Origin: CAIZGX01 sp044371535
GTDB taxonomy: Bacteria > Bacteroidota > Bacteroidia > Flavobacteriales_D > Sanyastnellaceae
Assembly: GCA_044371535.1 (NCBI GenBank)
Contig: JBILTL010000133.1
Coordinates: forward strand, 1 to 5,577
Reading direction: 5' to 3'
DNA: 5,577 bases
This document shows positions 1 through 4,711 of the stretch, piece after piece. The translations under genes and the position numbers were made by a program. Numbering within the stretch: the first letter of the stretch is position 1; each line of letters opens with the position of its first letter. The notes below the pieces were generated by a model, which was given only the letters and a program-made list of their open reading frames with translations, searched no databases and was not told the DNA's origin.

Positions 1-859
1 ATACAACTTCCCAGAACTCATTCAAGCCATTCCCGAGTTAGGAGAGTTTGTGAAGACGAACGCTTACGGAAATGAAAGTATCGATTTCTTCGATCCGATT
101 GCGGTGAAGCTGCTGAATAAGGCGTTGCTGAAGAAACATTATGGTGTGGCGAATTGGGATATACCTGAAAATTATTTGTGTCCTCCGATTCCGGGAAGAG
201 CCGAGTATCTGCATCAAATAGCCGACCTGCTCTACAAGAACAATCCGAATTTCCTTCAAGATAAAACATTGGGAAACAACATTCGCGTGCTCGATGTAGG
301 TGTAGGCGCGAATTGCATTTACCCCATCATTGGTGTTCATGAATACAACTGGAATTTCGTGGGTTCAGACATCGATGAAAAGGCCATTGCGGCTTCACAA
401 AAAATTGTAAACGAGAACGAATCACTTCAACATAAAATTGAATTGCGCCATCAAAAAAATGCGCACGACATCTTTCACGGAATTATTCTTCCTGAAGAAA
501 AATTCAATCTTACCGTTTGCAATCCGCCCTTCCACGCTTCACTTCAAGAAGCGCAGCAAGGCAATCTTCGGAAAAACAGAAACCTAAAAAACACGCGCAA
601 CACAAAAGTGCAATTGAACTTCGGTGGACAAGGAACCGAACTCTGGTGCGAAGGCGGAGAAGAAACTTTTATTGAAAAAATGATTCTTCAAAGCGCCGTT
701 TATGCGAAACAAGTCGAGTGGTTCAGCACACTTGTTTCGAAAGAAAGCACCCTCAAAAAAATTCAACTCAAACTCGAATACGTCGATGCCCGCGATATGC
801 GGATTCTTCCCATGCAATTGGGGAATAAAGTGAGCAGGATTGTGGCGTGGAAGTATTAA
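1..859 (+). CDS. rlmF: 23S rRNA (adenine(1618)-N(6))-methyltransferase RlmF, 5'-truncated
   Basis: This cytoplasmic SAM-dependent enzyme methylates N6 of A1618 (E. coli numbering) in 23S rRNA. The frame is open from base 2 and its first visible residues, YNFPELIQAIPELGEFVKTN, already match the RlmF N-terminal region. The GTG at 50 is therefore internal and the real start lies before the window; I estimate 15-30 residues are missing. Counting from codon 50, family landmarks are NAYGNESIDFFDP (about residues 4-16), ENYLCPPIPGRAEY (40-53), the SAM-binding loop LDVGVGANCIYP (81-92), and the catalytic NPPF (158-161, bases 521-532) typical of N6-adenine methyltransferases. GGQGTELWCEGGEETF and a C-terminal SRIVAWKY also fit E. 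coli YbiN/RlmF. The stop is TAA at 857-859. It converges on the yehS-like gene. Identity is confident; the upstream promoter is outside the window. Confidence 0.95.
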   Translation, partial: YNFPELIQAIPELGEFVKTNAYGNESIDFFDPIAVKLLNKALLKKHYGVANWDIPENYLCPPIPGRAEYLHQIADLLYKNNPNFLQDKTLGNNIRVLDVGVGANCIYPIIGVHEYNWNFVGSDIDEKAIAASQKIVNENESLQHKIELRHQKNAHDIFHGIILPEEKFNLTVCNPPFHASLQEAQQGNLRKNRNLKNTRNTKVQLNFGGQGTELWCEGGEETFIEKMILQSAVYAKQVEWFSTLVSKESTLKKIQLKLEYVDARDMRILPMQLGNKVSRIVAWKY

Positions 860-871
860 CTACGTTATTGG

Positions 872-886
872 AAAACCTTCGGTTTT
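872..886. terminator. Possible weak hairpin terminator after rlmF
   Basis: A perfect 6-bp stem AAAACC/GGTTTT with a TTC loop lies 12 bases after the rlmF stop. The right arm ends in TTTT, so on the + strand it could act as a weak intrinsic terminator. The same structure with a compensatory base-pair change follows the hydrolase gene at 4565-4579. The stem has only two G-C pairs and the T-run is short, so the repeat explanation is at least as good. Confidence 0.35.
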
Positions 887-942
887 ATTCCTACTTCGTA
901 ATGCCTATTTCATAATTCCTATTGCGTAATTCCTACTGCGTA
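887..942. repeat. 14-bp tandem repeat, four copies
   Basis: There are four contiguous copies of a 14-bp unit with consensus ATTCCTAYTKCGTA (887-900, 901-914, 915-928, 929-942). Each copy can also be split into two related 7-mers of form NTTCNTA. The last nine bases of each copy form a 3-bp inverted repeat around TTC or TGC. Two further copies of the unit sit at 4580-4607 in the other large intergenic gap. Confidence 0.9.
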
Positions 943-1023
943 ATTTGAACTGAAGTTGTTGAATGACAGTCGAAGACATTCGCCCGAAGGGCATTCGTTC
1001 AGAGAACATTCGTCGAAGACATT

Positions 1024-1506
1024 CTAACTCTTCTTCCCACGCTGCGCCTCTCTCCCTTCCCTCTTCTCCAACCCTTGAAAGAAATTCCGAATCACCTGAT
1101 TGTTACATTCGACATACTGTCTCTGCGAGGGACTGCGGAAGAAGGCGCTGAGTTCGTGCTTGCTCATTTTCATGTCGGCAAGAGCAAGGATTTGAATAAT
1201 GTCTTCGTCAATTAAATTCAGCGCTATGCGCATCTTTCGGAAGATGAGGTTATTCGTCAAACGCTTCTCTGGAACCGGCAATGGGCCGTCTTTTCGACCG
1301 CGTTTCAGAATGATAAATCCGTTTAGAAAAATGGAGAGCATCTCATCGTTAATATCGAGATACTCTTCGTGATCTTCCTTCTTCAACCAATCGCTCACAT
1401 CTGAACGCGTTACCATAACATCGGTCAGCGCGAAAATGTCGATCATCTGCTGATCAGAGAAATCGTAAATAAATCGAATGCGGCGGAAGATGCTGTTGTT
1501 GGTCAT
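1024..1506 (-). CDS. yehS: YehS family protein (DUF1456)
   Basis: A 160-aa soluble protein of the YehS/DUF1456 family, whose biochemical role is not known to me. The sequence is an internal duplication. Repeat 1 (residues 1-65) begins MTNNSIFRRIRFIYDFSD and repeat 2 (about 83-147) begins LTNNLIFRKMRIALNLID. Each continues with an I-ALAD/I-FALTD segment and ends in FLNGFI or FFQGLE. A basic linker with KRGRKDGP (about 68-75) separates them, and the C-terminus is basic. Length matches E. coli YehS (about 156 aa). I chose ATG at 1506 because the duplicated TNN-IFR motif starts there; the open frame continues to 1632 only as an out-of-frame overlap with purQ. It lies 55 bp after purQ on the same strand and may be co-transcribed. 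No Shine-Dalgarno site is evident. Confidence 0.88.
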   Translation of the reverse strand: MTNNSIFRRIRFIYDFSDQQMIDIFALTDVMVTRSDVSDWLKKEDHEEYLDINDEMLSIFLNGFIILKRGRKDGPLPVPEKRLTNNLIFRKMRIALNLIDEDIIQILALADMKMSKHELSAFFRSPSQRQYVECNNQVIRNFFQGLEKREGREAQRGKKS

Positions 1507-1522
1507 TGTTTTTGCAATTGCT

Positions 1523-1553
1523 TCGCCGAGGCGATTGTGGCATAGCCACGAAT
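1523..1553. other. Two adjacent inverted repeats in the purQ-yehS gap
   Basis: The 55-bp spacer holds TCGCC-GA-GGCGA (1523-1534) and GTGGC-ATA-GCCAC (1537-1549). The second can be extended by ATT/AAT across one bulged base. On the minus strand neither is followed by a T-run, so a standard intrinsic terminator is unlikely. They could affect RNA stability or translation of the downstream gene, but this is conjecture. They lack the ATTC linkers and GNA centres of arrays A and B. Confidence 0.4.
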
Positions 1554-1561
1554 GGTTGGAA

Positions 1562-2248
1562 TTAAATTCTTTCGAGAAGTGCTTCGAAGATTTCTCTTCC
1601 GTCGGTGTTTTCCAATTCGAAATCGGCAGCACGCTCCGGATGAGGCATCATTCCAAATACATTTTTACCTGCATTGCAAATACCTGCGATGTTGTTCAAT
1701 GAACCATTCGGATTGAAGTCTTCATTTACCACACCGTCTGCAGAGCAATAGCGGAACAACACTTGATCGTTGTCTTCAATTTGCTTCAACACATCGGCCG
1801 GAGCAAAGAAGTTTCCTTCTCCGTGAGCAATTGGAATTTGGTATGCTTTTTCACGATCCAATCCTGCAGTTAAAACCGCGCTGGTTGAAGCCGCTTTCAA
1901 GTGAACATTCTTGCAAATGAATTTTCTAGACGTGTTGTGCAACAAGGCTCCTGGAAGCAATTTCGCTTCGGTTAAGATTTGAAACCCGTTGCAAATTCCC
2001 ATTACATAACCACCGCGATTCGCGTGTGCTACCACTTCATCCATAATCGGAGAAAAGCGTGCAATAGCGCCACTGCGTAGGTAATCACCGTAGCTAAATC
2101 CGCCTGGGACAAATATGAAATCACAACCTTGAAGGTCGCGGTCTTTGTGCCAAAGTTTTACCACTTCTTGTCCCATAATGTGCGACATGGAATACACCAA
2201 ATCTTCATCACAATTGCTACCTGGAAAAACTACGACACCGAATTTCAT
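1562..2248 (-). CDS. purQ: Phosphoribosylformylglycinamidine synthase subunit PurQ (glutaminase)
   Basis: The class I glutamine amidotransferase subunit of FGAM synthase. It hydrolyses glutamine and passes ammonia to PurL, which converts FGAR to FGAM in purine synthesis in the cytoplasm. The 228-aa product has the family start MKFGVVVFPGSNCDED, then VPGGFSYGDYLRSGA (47-61), the nucleophile elbow GICNGFQ with Cys86, HGEG (142-145), and MPHPER with catalytic His203 and Glu205. Length is normal for free-standing PurQ. This implies the split PurS/PurQ/PurL enzyme rather than the single large PurL, though the partners are not in this window. I chose ATG at 2248 because the conserved N-terminus begins there; the open frame runs 24 codons further upstream without family character. 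A TAnnTTTG box lies 15 bases before the start. The DUF6427-like gene ends 34 bp upstream. Confidence 0.96.
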   Translation of the reverse strand: MKFGVVVFPGSNCDEDLVYSMSHIMGQEVVKLWHKDRDLQGCDFIFVPGGFSYGDYLRSGAIARFSPIMDEVVAHANRGGYVMGICNGFQILTEAKLLPGALLHNTSRKFICKNVHLKAASTSAVLTAGLDREKAYQIPIAHGEGNFFAPADVLKQIEDNDQVLFRYCSADGVVNEDFNPNGSLNNIAGICNAGKNVFGMMPHPERAADFELENTDGREIFEALLERI

Positions 2249-2263
2249 ATTAGAGAATTTTTG

Positions 2264-2293
2264 CAAAAGTACGTTAAACTTTTCACCACTGAA
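2264..2293 (-). promoter_or_regulatory. Bacteroidota-type promoter for purQ
   Basis: On the minus strand TACTTTTG (2271-2264) matches the Bacteroidota -7 consensus TAnnTTTG exactly. It lies 15 bases before the purQ ATG. TTC (2293-2291) preceded by T stands 19 bases upstream in place of the -33 TTG. The -33 part lies inside the last codons of the upstream membrane-protein gene, so purQ probably has its own promoter even if readthrough also occurs. The predicted leader is very short, about 10 nt. Confidence 0.6.
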
Positions 2294-3287
2294 ACACAGG
2301 AATGAGTTGTGTTTGTTCAATCAATATCCAAAGGCTTATTGCCACTGAGATGTAAAAGAAAACAGGTGCGAAAAGAGATATGCGATAATTGGAATACCAA
2401 TAGGAAAGACAGAAGATGAGTCCGAGCCCTACTCCTTCAATAATCAGGTGATTCAGGAACAACCATCCGGCAGTAACAGATCCGAGCATGGCAATGCACA
2501 TGAATACAATGATCCATTTCGAGTTTCTGTTTTTGTTCGTGTTCAAGTCTCCAGATGAAACCAACGATTGCATAGAGAACAGTAAAGACAGGGCACACAG
2601 GGCGTAGAACGATAATTTCGAGTACGAATGAATCATCCAATTGTCTTGGGTGTTCAGGCTAATGATGCGCTTGAACAAATAGAAATTCCAATTGTCCATG
2701 AGCAGGTATTGTGCTGCAAAGCAATAGGTGAAGGGGAAGACGAATCCCGCTATAGGCATGATGTACTCTCGGAAGTTCAAGCCTCGTGTAAAGATGACTG
2801 CGACTAAAAGCATGGGCAGTAAAGTCAGATAAAGCGGAAAACAAAGTGCTGCGAGTCCGAACCAAAATCCAGCACGGAAATAGGGGTCTAGCGCAGTTTT
2901 CTGTCTGTACACTTCCAACAAACGATTCGCTCCCATGGTCAGGAAAATCTGAGCAAAGAGGAAGGTGATGCTGTGATTCAGCAAGAAAATAACAGTGAAT
3001 AGATTCGAAAAGATAAGTGCTGGAACGTAGGTGGGACCGTTGTGAAACTCGTGTCTGTTGTAGACCCAGTTGAATAAGATGCCGCCAAGCGTTATCGTGA
3101 TCCAGGCCATAGCAGCGCCGAGCCACGGAGTGAGCACGCACTCGAGATTAATAATGTCGAAAGGAAACTGCTGCGGAACCTCAGGAATAACATATCCGAA
3201 CAAGACGGGTACAAAAACCAAGAGGTTTACGAAAGGCAACACAAACAGGAGGTAAGGTTGATTGCTTGAAAATTGCCGTAGGATCAT
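2283..3287 (-). CDS. Polytopic inner-membrane protein, DUF6427-like
   Basis: A 334-aa, very hydrophobic protein with about 8-10 predicted membrane segments, roughly at residues 12-34, 53-75, 87-118 (probably two), 138-167, 174-197, 224-242, 257-277, 279-297 and 304-323. The general pattern recalls the Bacteroidota family DUF6427: a short N-terminus MILRQFSSNQP directly before the first span, an FNWVYNRHEF loop, then FSNLFTVIFLLN, an R-rich loop, FWFGLAALCFPLYL and a REYIMPIAGFVFPF segment. I assigned this from memory, so the family name is moderately sure; no enzymatic motif is visible and function is unknown. The start at 3287 sits just inside the first hydrophobic segment, as is usual in such proteins, and has a promoter-like sequence upstream. 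It is divergent from a single-span membrane protein and precedes purQ. Confidence 0.85.
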   Translation of the reverse strand: MILRQFSSNQPYLLFVLPFVNLLVFVPVLFGYVIPEVPQQFPFDIINLECVLTPWLGAAMAWITITLGGILFNWVYNRHEFHNGPTYVPALIFSNLFTVIFLLNHSITFLFAQIFLTMGANRLLEVYRQKTALDPYFRAGFWFGLAALCFPLYLTLLPMLLVAVIFTRGLNFREYIMPIAGFVFPFTYCFAAQYLLMDNWNFYLFKRIISLNTQDNWMIHSYSKLSFYALCALSLLFSMQSLVSSGDLNTNKNRNSKWIIVFMCIAMLGSVTAGWLFLNHLIIEGVGLGLIFCLSYWYSNYRISLFAPVFFYISVAISLWILIEQTQLIPVFQW

Positions 3288-3303
3288 GTTATTTGAATTG
3301 TAG

Positions 3304-3333
3304 CAAAATTGAGGATAAATGTTCCGTTTTCAA
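3304..3333 (-). promoter_or_regulatory. Candidate promoter for the DUF6427-like gene
   Basis: On the minus strand TTG (3333-3331, within TTTTG) is followed after exactly 19 bases by CAATTTTG (3311-3304). The latter differs from the TAnnTTTG -7 consensus only at the first base. The ATG begins 16 bases downstream at 3287. Spacing and position fit Bacteroidota sigma-A promoters. It lies in the 83-bp divergent spacer 3288-3370. Confidence 0.5.
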
Positions 3334-3338
3334 AAGGA

Positions 3339-3366
3339 TTGCTTAAATTCGCTGAGAAAATATTTC
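3339..3366 (+). promoter_or_regulatory. Weak candidate promoter for the 62-aa protein
   Basis: TTG (3339-3341) and, 17 bases later, AATATTTC (3359-3366), a degenerate match to TAnnTTTG, precede the ATG at 3371. A promoter must exist here if the small gene is transcribed alone, because the neighbour on the left is divergent. The box itself is poor. Confidence 0.25.
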
Positions 3367-3370
3367 GACT

Positions 3371-3559
3371 ATGAACTTACAAATGATTCTTGCTCCGATA
3401 GTAACTGCTGCGCAGTGGCTATTCAAAAACGTAATGGAACCAATGGAGAACTACTTCAGTTTCGCCTGTATTTTGGGTGCTTTCTTCGGTATTTATTTGT
3501 GGATTAGCATGCAAAAGCGTTTCACTGCGGAAGCAAAAAAGAATGGTACTTTAATCTAA
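3371..3559 (+). CDS. Small single-span membrane protein, possibly DUF6341-like
   Basis: A 62-aa protein with a short amphipathic N-terminal half (MNLQMILAPIVTAAQWLFKN), one probable membrane helix at about residues 28-46 (YFSFACILGAFFGIYLWI), and a basic tail (QKRFTAEAKKN). Reality is supported by its own divergent position, an ATG 83 bp from the opposite gene, composition suited to a membrane protein, and a strong terminator beginning 32 bases after its stop. In Flavobacteriia a small single-span protein (DUF6341) often accompanies DUF6427. The size, topology and adjacency here fit that pair, but I cannot confirm homology. The -FKNVMEPMENYF- segment followed by the helix resembles my recollection of that family. 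Function is unknown. Confidence 0.7.
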   Translation: MNLQMILAPIVTAAQWLFKNVMEPMENYFSFACILGAFFGIYLWISMQKRFTAEAKKNGTLI

Positions 3560-3564
3560 AGATT

Positions 3565-4560
3565 TTGGCTTCGGCCTACCTGAACATATTCAAACCCCAG
3601 CGGTTCGAGGCTTCTCGAATCATTGGGGTTTTTCTTTTTTTTCTAGTTGGAAGTGGACTGTTCGCGCAATCGGAAAATCGTTTGGGTTATTTCGAAATGG
3701 AACAATCGGTGCAGACGCCAACCGGAGAATTATTCGGAACACTCACGGTTCCCATTTTGAAGGGAACCTTTCCAGTTGCCTTAATTATCGCGGGTTCCGG
3801 ACCCACAGACCGCAATGGCAACAACGCCCAAATGAAGAACAATTCATTGTTGCTTTTGGCGCATGAACTTGCCGCCCAAGGAATTGCATCGATACGTTAT
3901 GATAAACGTGGCATTGGTGCAAGCAAGGGGGCACTTATCTCAGAAGAGAATCTTCGTTTCGAAAATTATGCGGAAGACGCAAAGGCCTGGGCAGCTCAAT
4001 TGAAGGCTGATTCGCGTTTTAGAAAACTAATTATAATCGGACACAGCGAAGGCTCTTTGTTGGGGCTCTTAGCGTGCGAACAAGCCGATGTTTTCGTTTC
4101 GCTTGCAGGTGCCGGAAGACCCATTGATGTTATTTTGAAAGAACAACTGGCCGCTCAGTTAAGCGGAAAAAAGAAATTGCTTCGCGCAGCGAATGACGGC
4201 CTTTCAAAGCTCAAAGAAGGCAAGTTGGTGGAAGACGCCCCTGTCGAATTGTTCGGCTTGTTTCGCCCCTCTGTGCAGCCTTACATGATGTCTTGGATGA
4301 AATACGACCCAGCCGTTGAAATTTCGAAATTGAACATTCCGATTGTGATTATTCAAGGAACAACAGACCTACAGGTAAAAGAGCAAGATGCAAAACTACT
4401 TTTCGAAGCACATCCACTTAACTCGCGTCTCATTATTATTGAAGACATGAATCATGTTTTGAAAATCGCACCTTCCGACCGAGAAAAAAATATTGAGACG
4501 TATTCGAATCCGGAGCTGCCTTTAGCGGAAGAGTTGTGCAGAATCCTTGAAACTTTGTAA
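3565..4560 (+). CDS. Secreted alpha/beta hydrolase with non-ATG start
   Basis: An alpha/beta-hydrolase fold protein, probably an exported esterase or peptidase-like hydrolase; the substrate is unknown. Numbering from TTG at 3565 (331 aa), there is a signal peptide: basic residues K10, R13 and R18, hydrophobic core 19-33, and a likely cleavage at LFA|QS (34/35), a common Bacteroidota end. The mature domain shows IIAGSGPTDRNGNN (oxyanion/GSGP region, 74-87), RYDKRGIGASKG (111-122), nucleophile GHSEG with Ser161, GTTD with Asp268, and MNH with His297, a complete triad. No ATG lies in frame before the signal peptide; TTG 3565 is my preferred start, with CTG 3580 and ATT 3622 as alternatives. ATG 3697 would discard the signal peptide. 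The stop of the small upstream gene is five bases away, but a terminator lies inside the signal-peptide codons. Confidence 0.85.
   Translation: MASAYLNIFKPQRFEASRIIGVFLFFLVGSGLFAQSENRLGYFEMEQSVQTPTGELFGTLTVPILKGTFPVALIIAGSGPTDRNGNNAQMKNNSLLLLAHELAAQGIASIRYDKRGIGASKGALISEENLRFENYAEDAKAWAAQLKADSRFRKLIIIGHSEGSLLGLLACEQADVFVSLAGAGRPIDVILKEQLAAQLSGKKKLLRAANDGLSKLKEGKLVEDAPVELFGLFRPSVQPYMMSWMKYDPAVEISKLNIPIVIIQGTTDLQVKEQDAKLLFEAHPLNSRLIIIEDMNHVLKIAPSDREKNIETYSNPELPLAEELCRILETL
3592..3642 (+). terminator. Strong intrinsic terminator overlapping the hydrolase signal peptide
   Basis: The outer stem AAACCCCA (3592-3599) pairs with TGGGGTTT (3624-3631). The inner stem TTCGAG (3604-3609) pairs with CTCGAA (3614-3619) around a GCTT loop, and a 4x4 internal loop separates the two. 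The T-tract runs from 3629 to 3642, broken by one C at 3634. It begins 32 bases after the stop of the 62-aa gene, so it is placed to end that transcript. The T-tract is also codons for the hydrophobic core (GVFLFF) of the next protein. Confidence 0.85.
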
Positions 4561-4621
4561 TTGGAAAATCGAAGATTTTATTCCTACTTCGTAATTCCTA
4601 CTTCATAATTGGAACTTCGTT
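4560..4621. repeat. Array B of GNA-centred mini-palindromes
   Basis: Starting at the last base of the hydrolase stop codon, the order of units copies array A: ATTGG, then AAAATC-GAA-GATTTT (4565-4579), ATTCC, TAC-TTC-GTA (4585-4593), ATTCC, TAC-TTC-ATA (4599-4607), ATTGG, AAC-TTC-GTT (4613-4621). Relative to array A the long stem shows a paired C-to-T/G-to-A change with the loop inverted from TTC to GAA. The last unit has a paired T-A to A-T change. The unit at 4599-4607 has one imperfect pair. The first hairpin could also be a weak terminator for the hydrolase gene. Confidence 0.85.
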
Positions 4622-4623
4622 TT

Positions 4624-4663
4624 TTATCTTCCCTTCTCTTACCCTCTCTTAACTTCTCTTACC
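4624..4663. repeat. 10-bp pyrimidine-rich tandem repeat
   Basis: There are four 10-bp units: TTATCTTCCC (4624-4633), TTCTCTTACC (4634-4643), CTCTCTTAAC (4644-4653) and TTCTCTTACC (4654-4663). The top strand is almost purely pyrimidine over the tract. The period is close to one helical turn. It sits between array B and the glyS promoter region. No coding sequence is apparent. Confidence 0.75.
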
Positions 4664-4689
4664 TTTTACAAAGACATTCGCGAAGCATT
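4663..4689. repeat. Mini-palindromes next to the glyS promoter
   Basis: CTTT-TAC-AAAG (4663-4673), AC, ATTC (4676-4679), GC-GAA-GC (4680-4686), ATT. The ATTC-GC-GAA-GC-ATT core aligns with ATTC-GCCC-GAA-GGGC-ATTC of array A (978-996) if two bases are removed symmetrically from each arm. This links the tract to the same repeat family. Confidence 0.6.
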
Positions 4690-4703
4690 ATGACTTATCT
4701 TTG
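4677..4703 (+). promoter_or_regulatory. Bacteroidota-type promoter for glyS
   Basis: TATCTTTG (4696-4703) is an exact TAnnTTTG -7 box, ending eight bases before the glyS ATG at 4712. The upstream -33 element is unclear: TTC at 4677-4679 gives a spacer of only 16, and it coincides with the ATTC linker of the last mini-palindrome. The transcript would be nearly leaderless. Confidence 0.65.
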
Positions 4704-4711
4704 CAGCCGTT

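Larger units (their letters stand above)
858..1024. repeat. Intergenic array A of GNA-centred mini-palindromes
   Basis: This fills the whole gap between the convergent rlmF and yehS stop codons; no gene is visible in it. It reads as palindromic units joined by short linkers. AAC-TAC-GTT (858-866) overlaps the rlmF stop. ATTGG leads to AAAACC-TTC-GGTTTT (872-886). Four 14-bp units follow (887-942), each an ATTCC-like linker plus a 9-bp palindrome: TAC-TTC-GTA, TAT-TTC-ATA, TAT-TGC-GTA and TAC-TGC-GTA. ATTTG plus AACT-GA-AGTT occupies 943-957. The right part has GTC-GAA-GAC (969-977), GCCC-GAA-GGGC (982-992), GTTC-AGA-GAAC (997-1007) and GTC-GAA-GAC (1012-1020), each followed by ATTC. Arms vary while complementarity is largely kept. 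Bases 958-968 fit poorly. Function is unknown; transcription termination from either side is one possibility. Confidence 0.85.

Noticed and set aside
858..1024. CRISPR array
   Set aside because: Units are only 9-20 bp with variable palindromes and 4-5 bp linkers. There are no constant repeats of CRISPR length, no unique spacers and no cas genes.
963..1151. Forward open frame of 62 codons across the array and the end of yehS
   Set aside because: It consists of palindrome-repeat codons followed by the antisense of yehS. There is no protein-like character or promoter.
1507..1632. N-terminal extension of the YehS-like frame
   Set aside because: It overlaps purQ coding sequence out of frame. The duplicated TNN-IFR motif shows the family start at 1506.
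2249..2320. 24-codon N-terminal extension of purQ
   Set aside because: PurQ proteins start with the MKFGVVVFPGSN-type segment. The extension overlaps the upstream gene and contains the promoter box.
3319..3507. 62-codon forward frame overlapping the small membrane protein
   Set aside because: It is offset from 3371-3559, rich in Cys, Asn and Ser without structure, and ends inside that gene.
3604..3619. GGTTCGA / TCGAATC resembling a tRNA T-arm
   Set aside because: No acceptor, D or anticodon stems surround it. The palindrome belongs to the terminator stem.
3647..3684. Promoter after the terminator for the hydrolase (TTG ... ATCGTTTG)
   Set aside because: The spacer is 27 bases and the -7 box has two mismatches at the key TA, so support is too weak.
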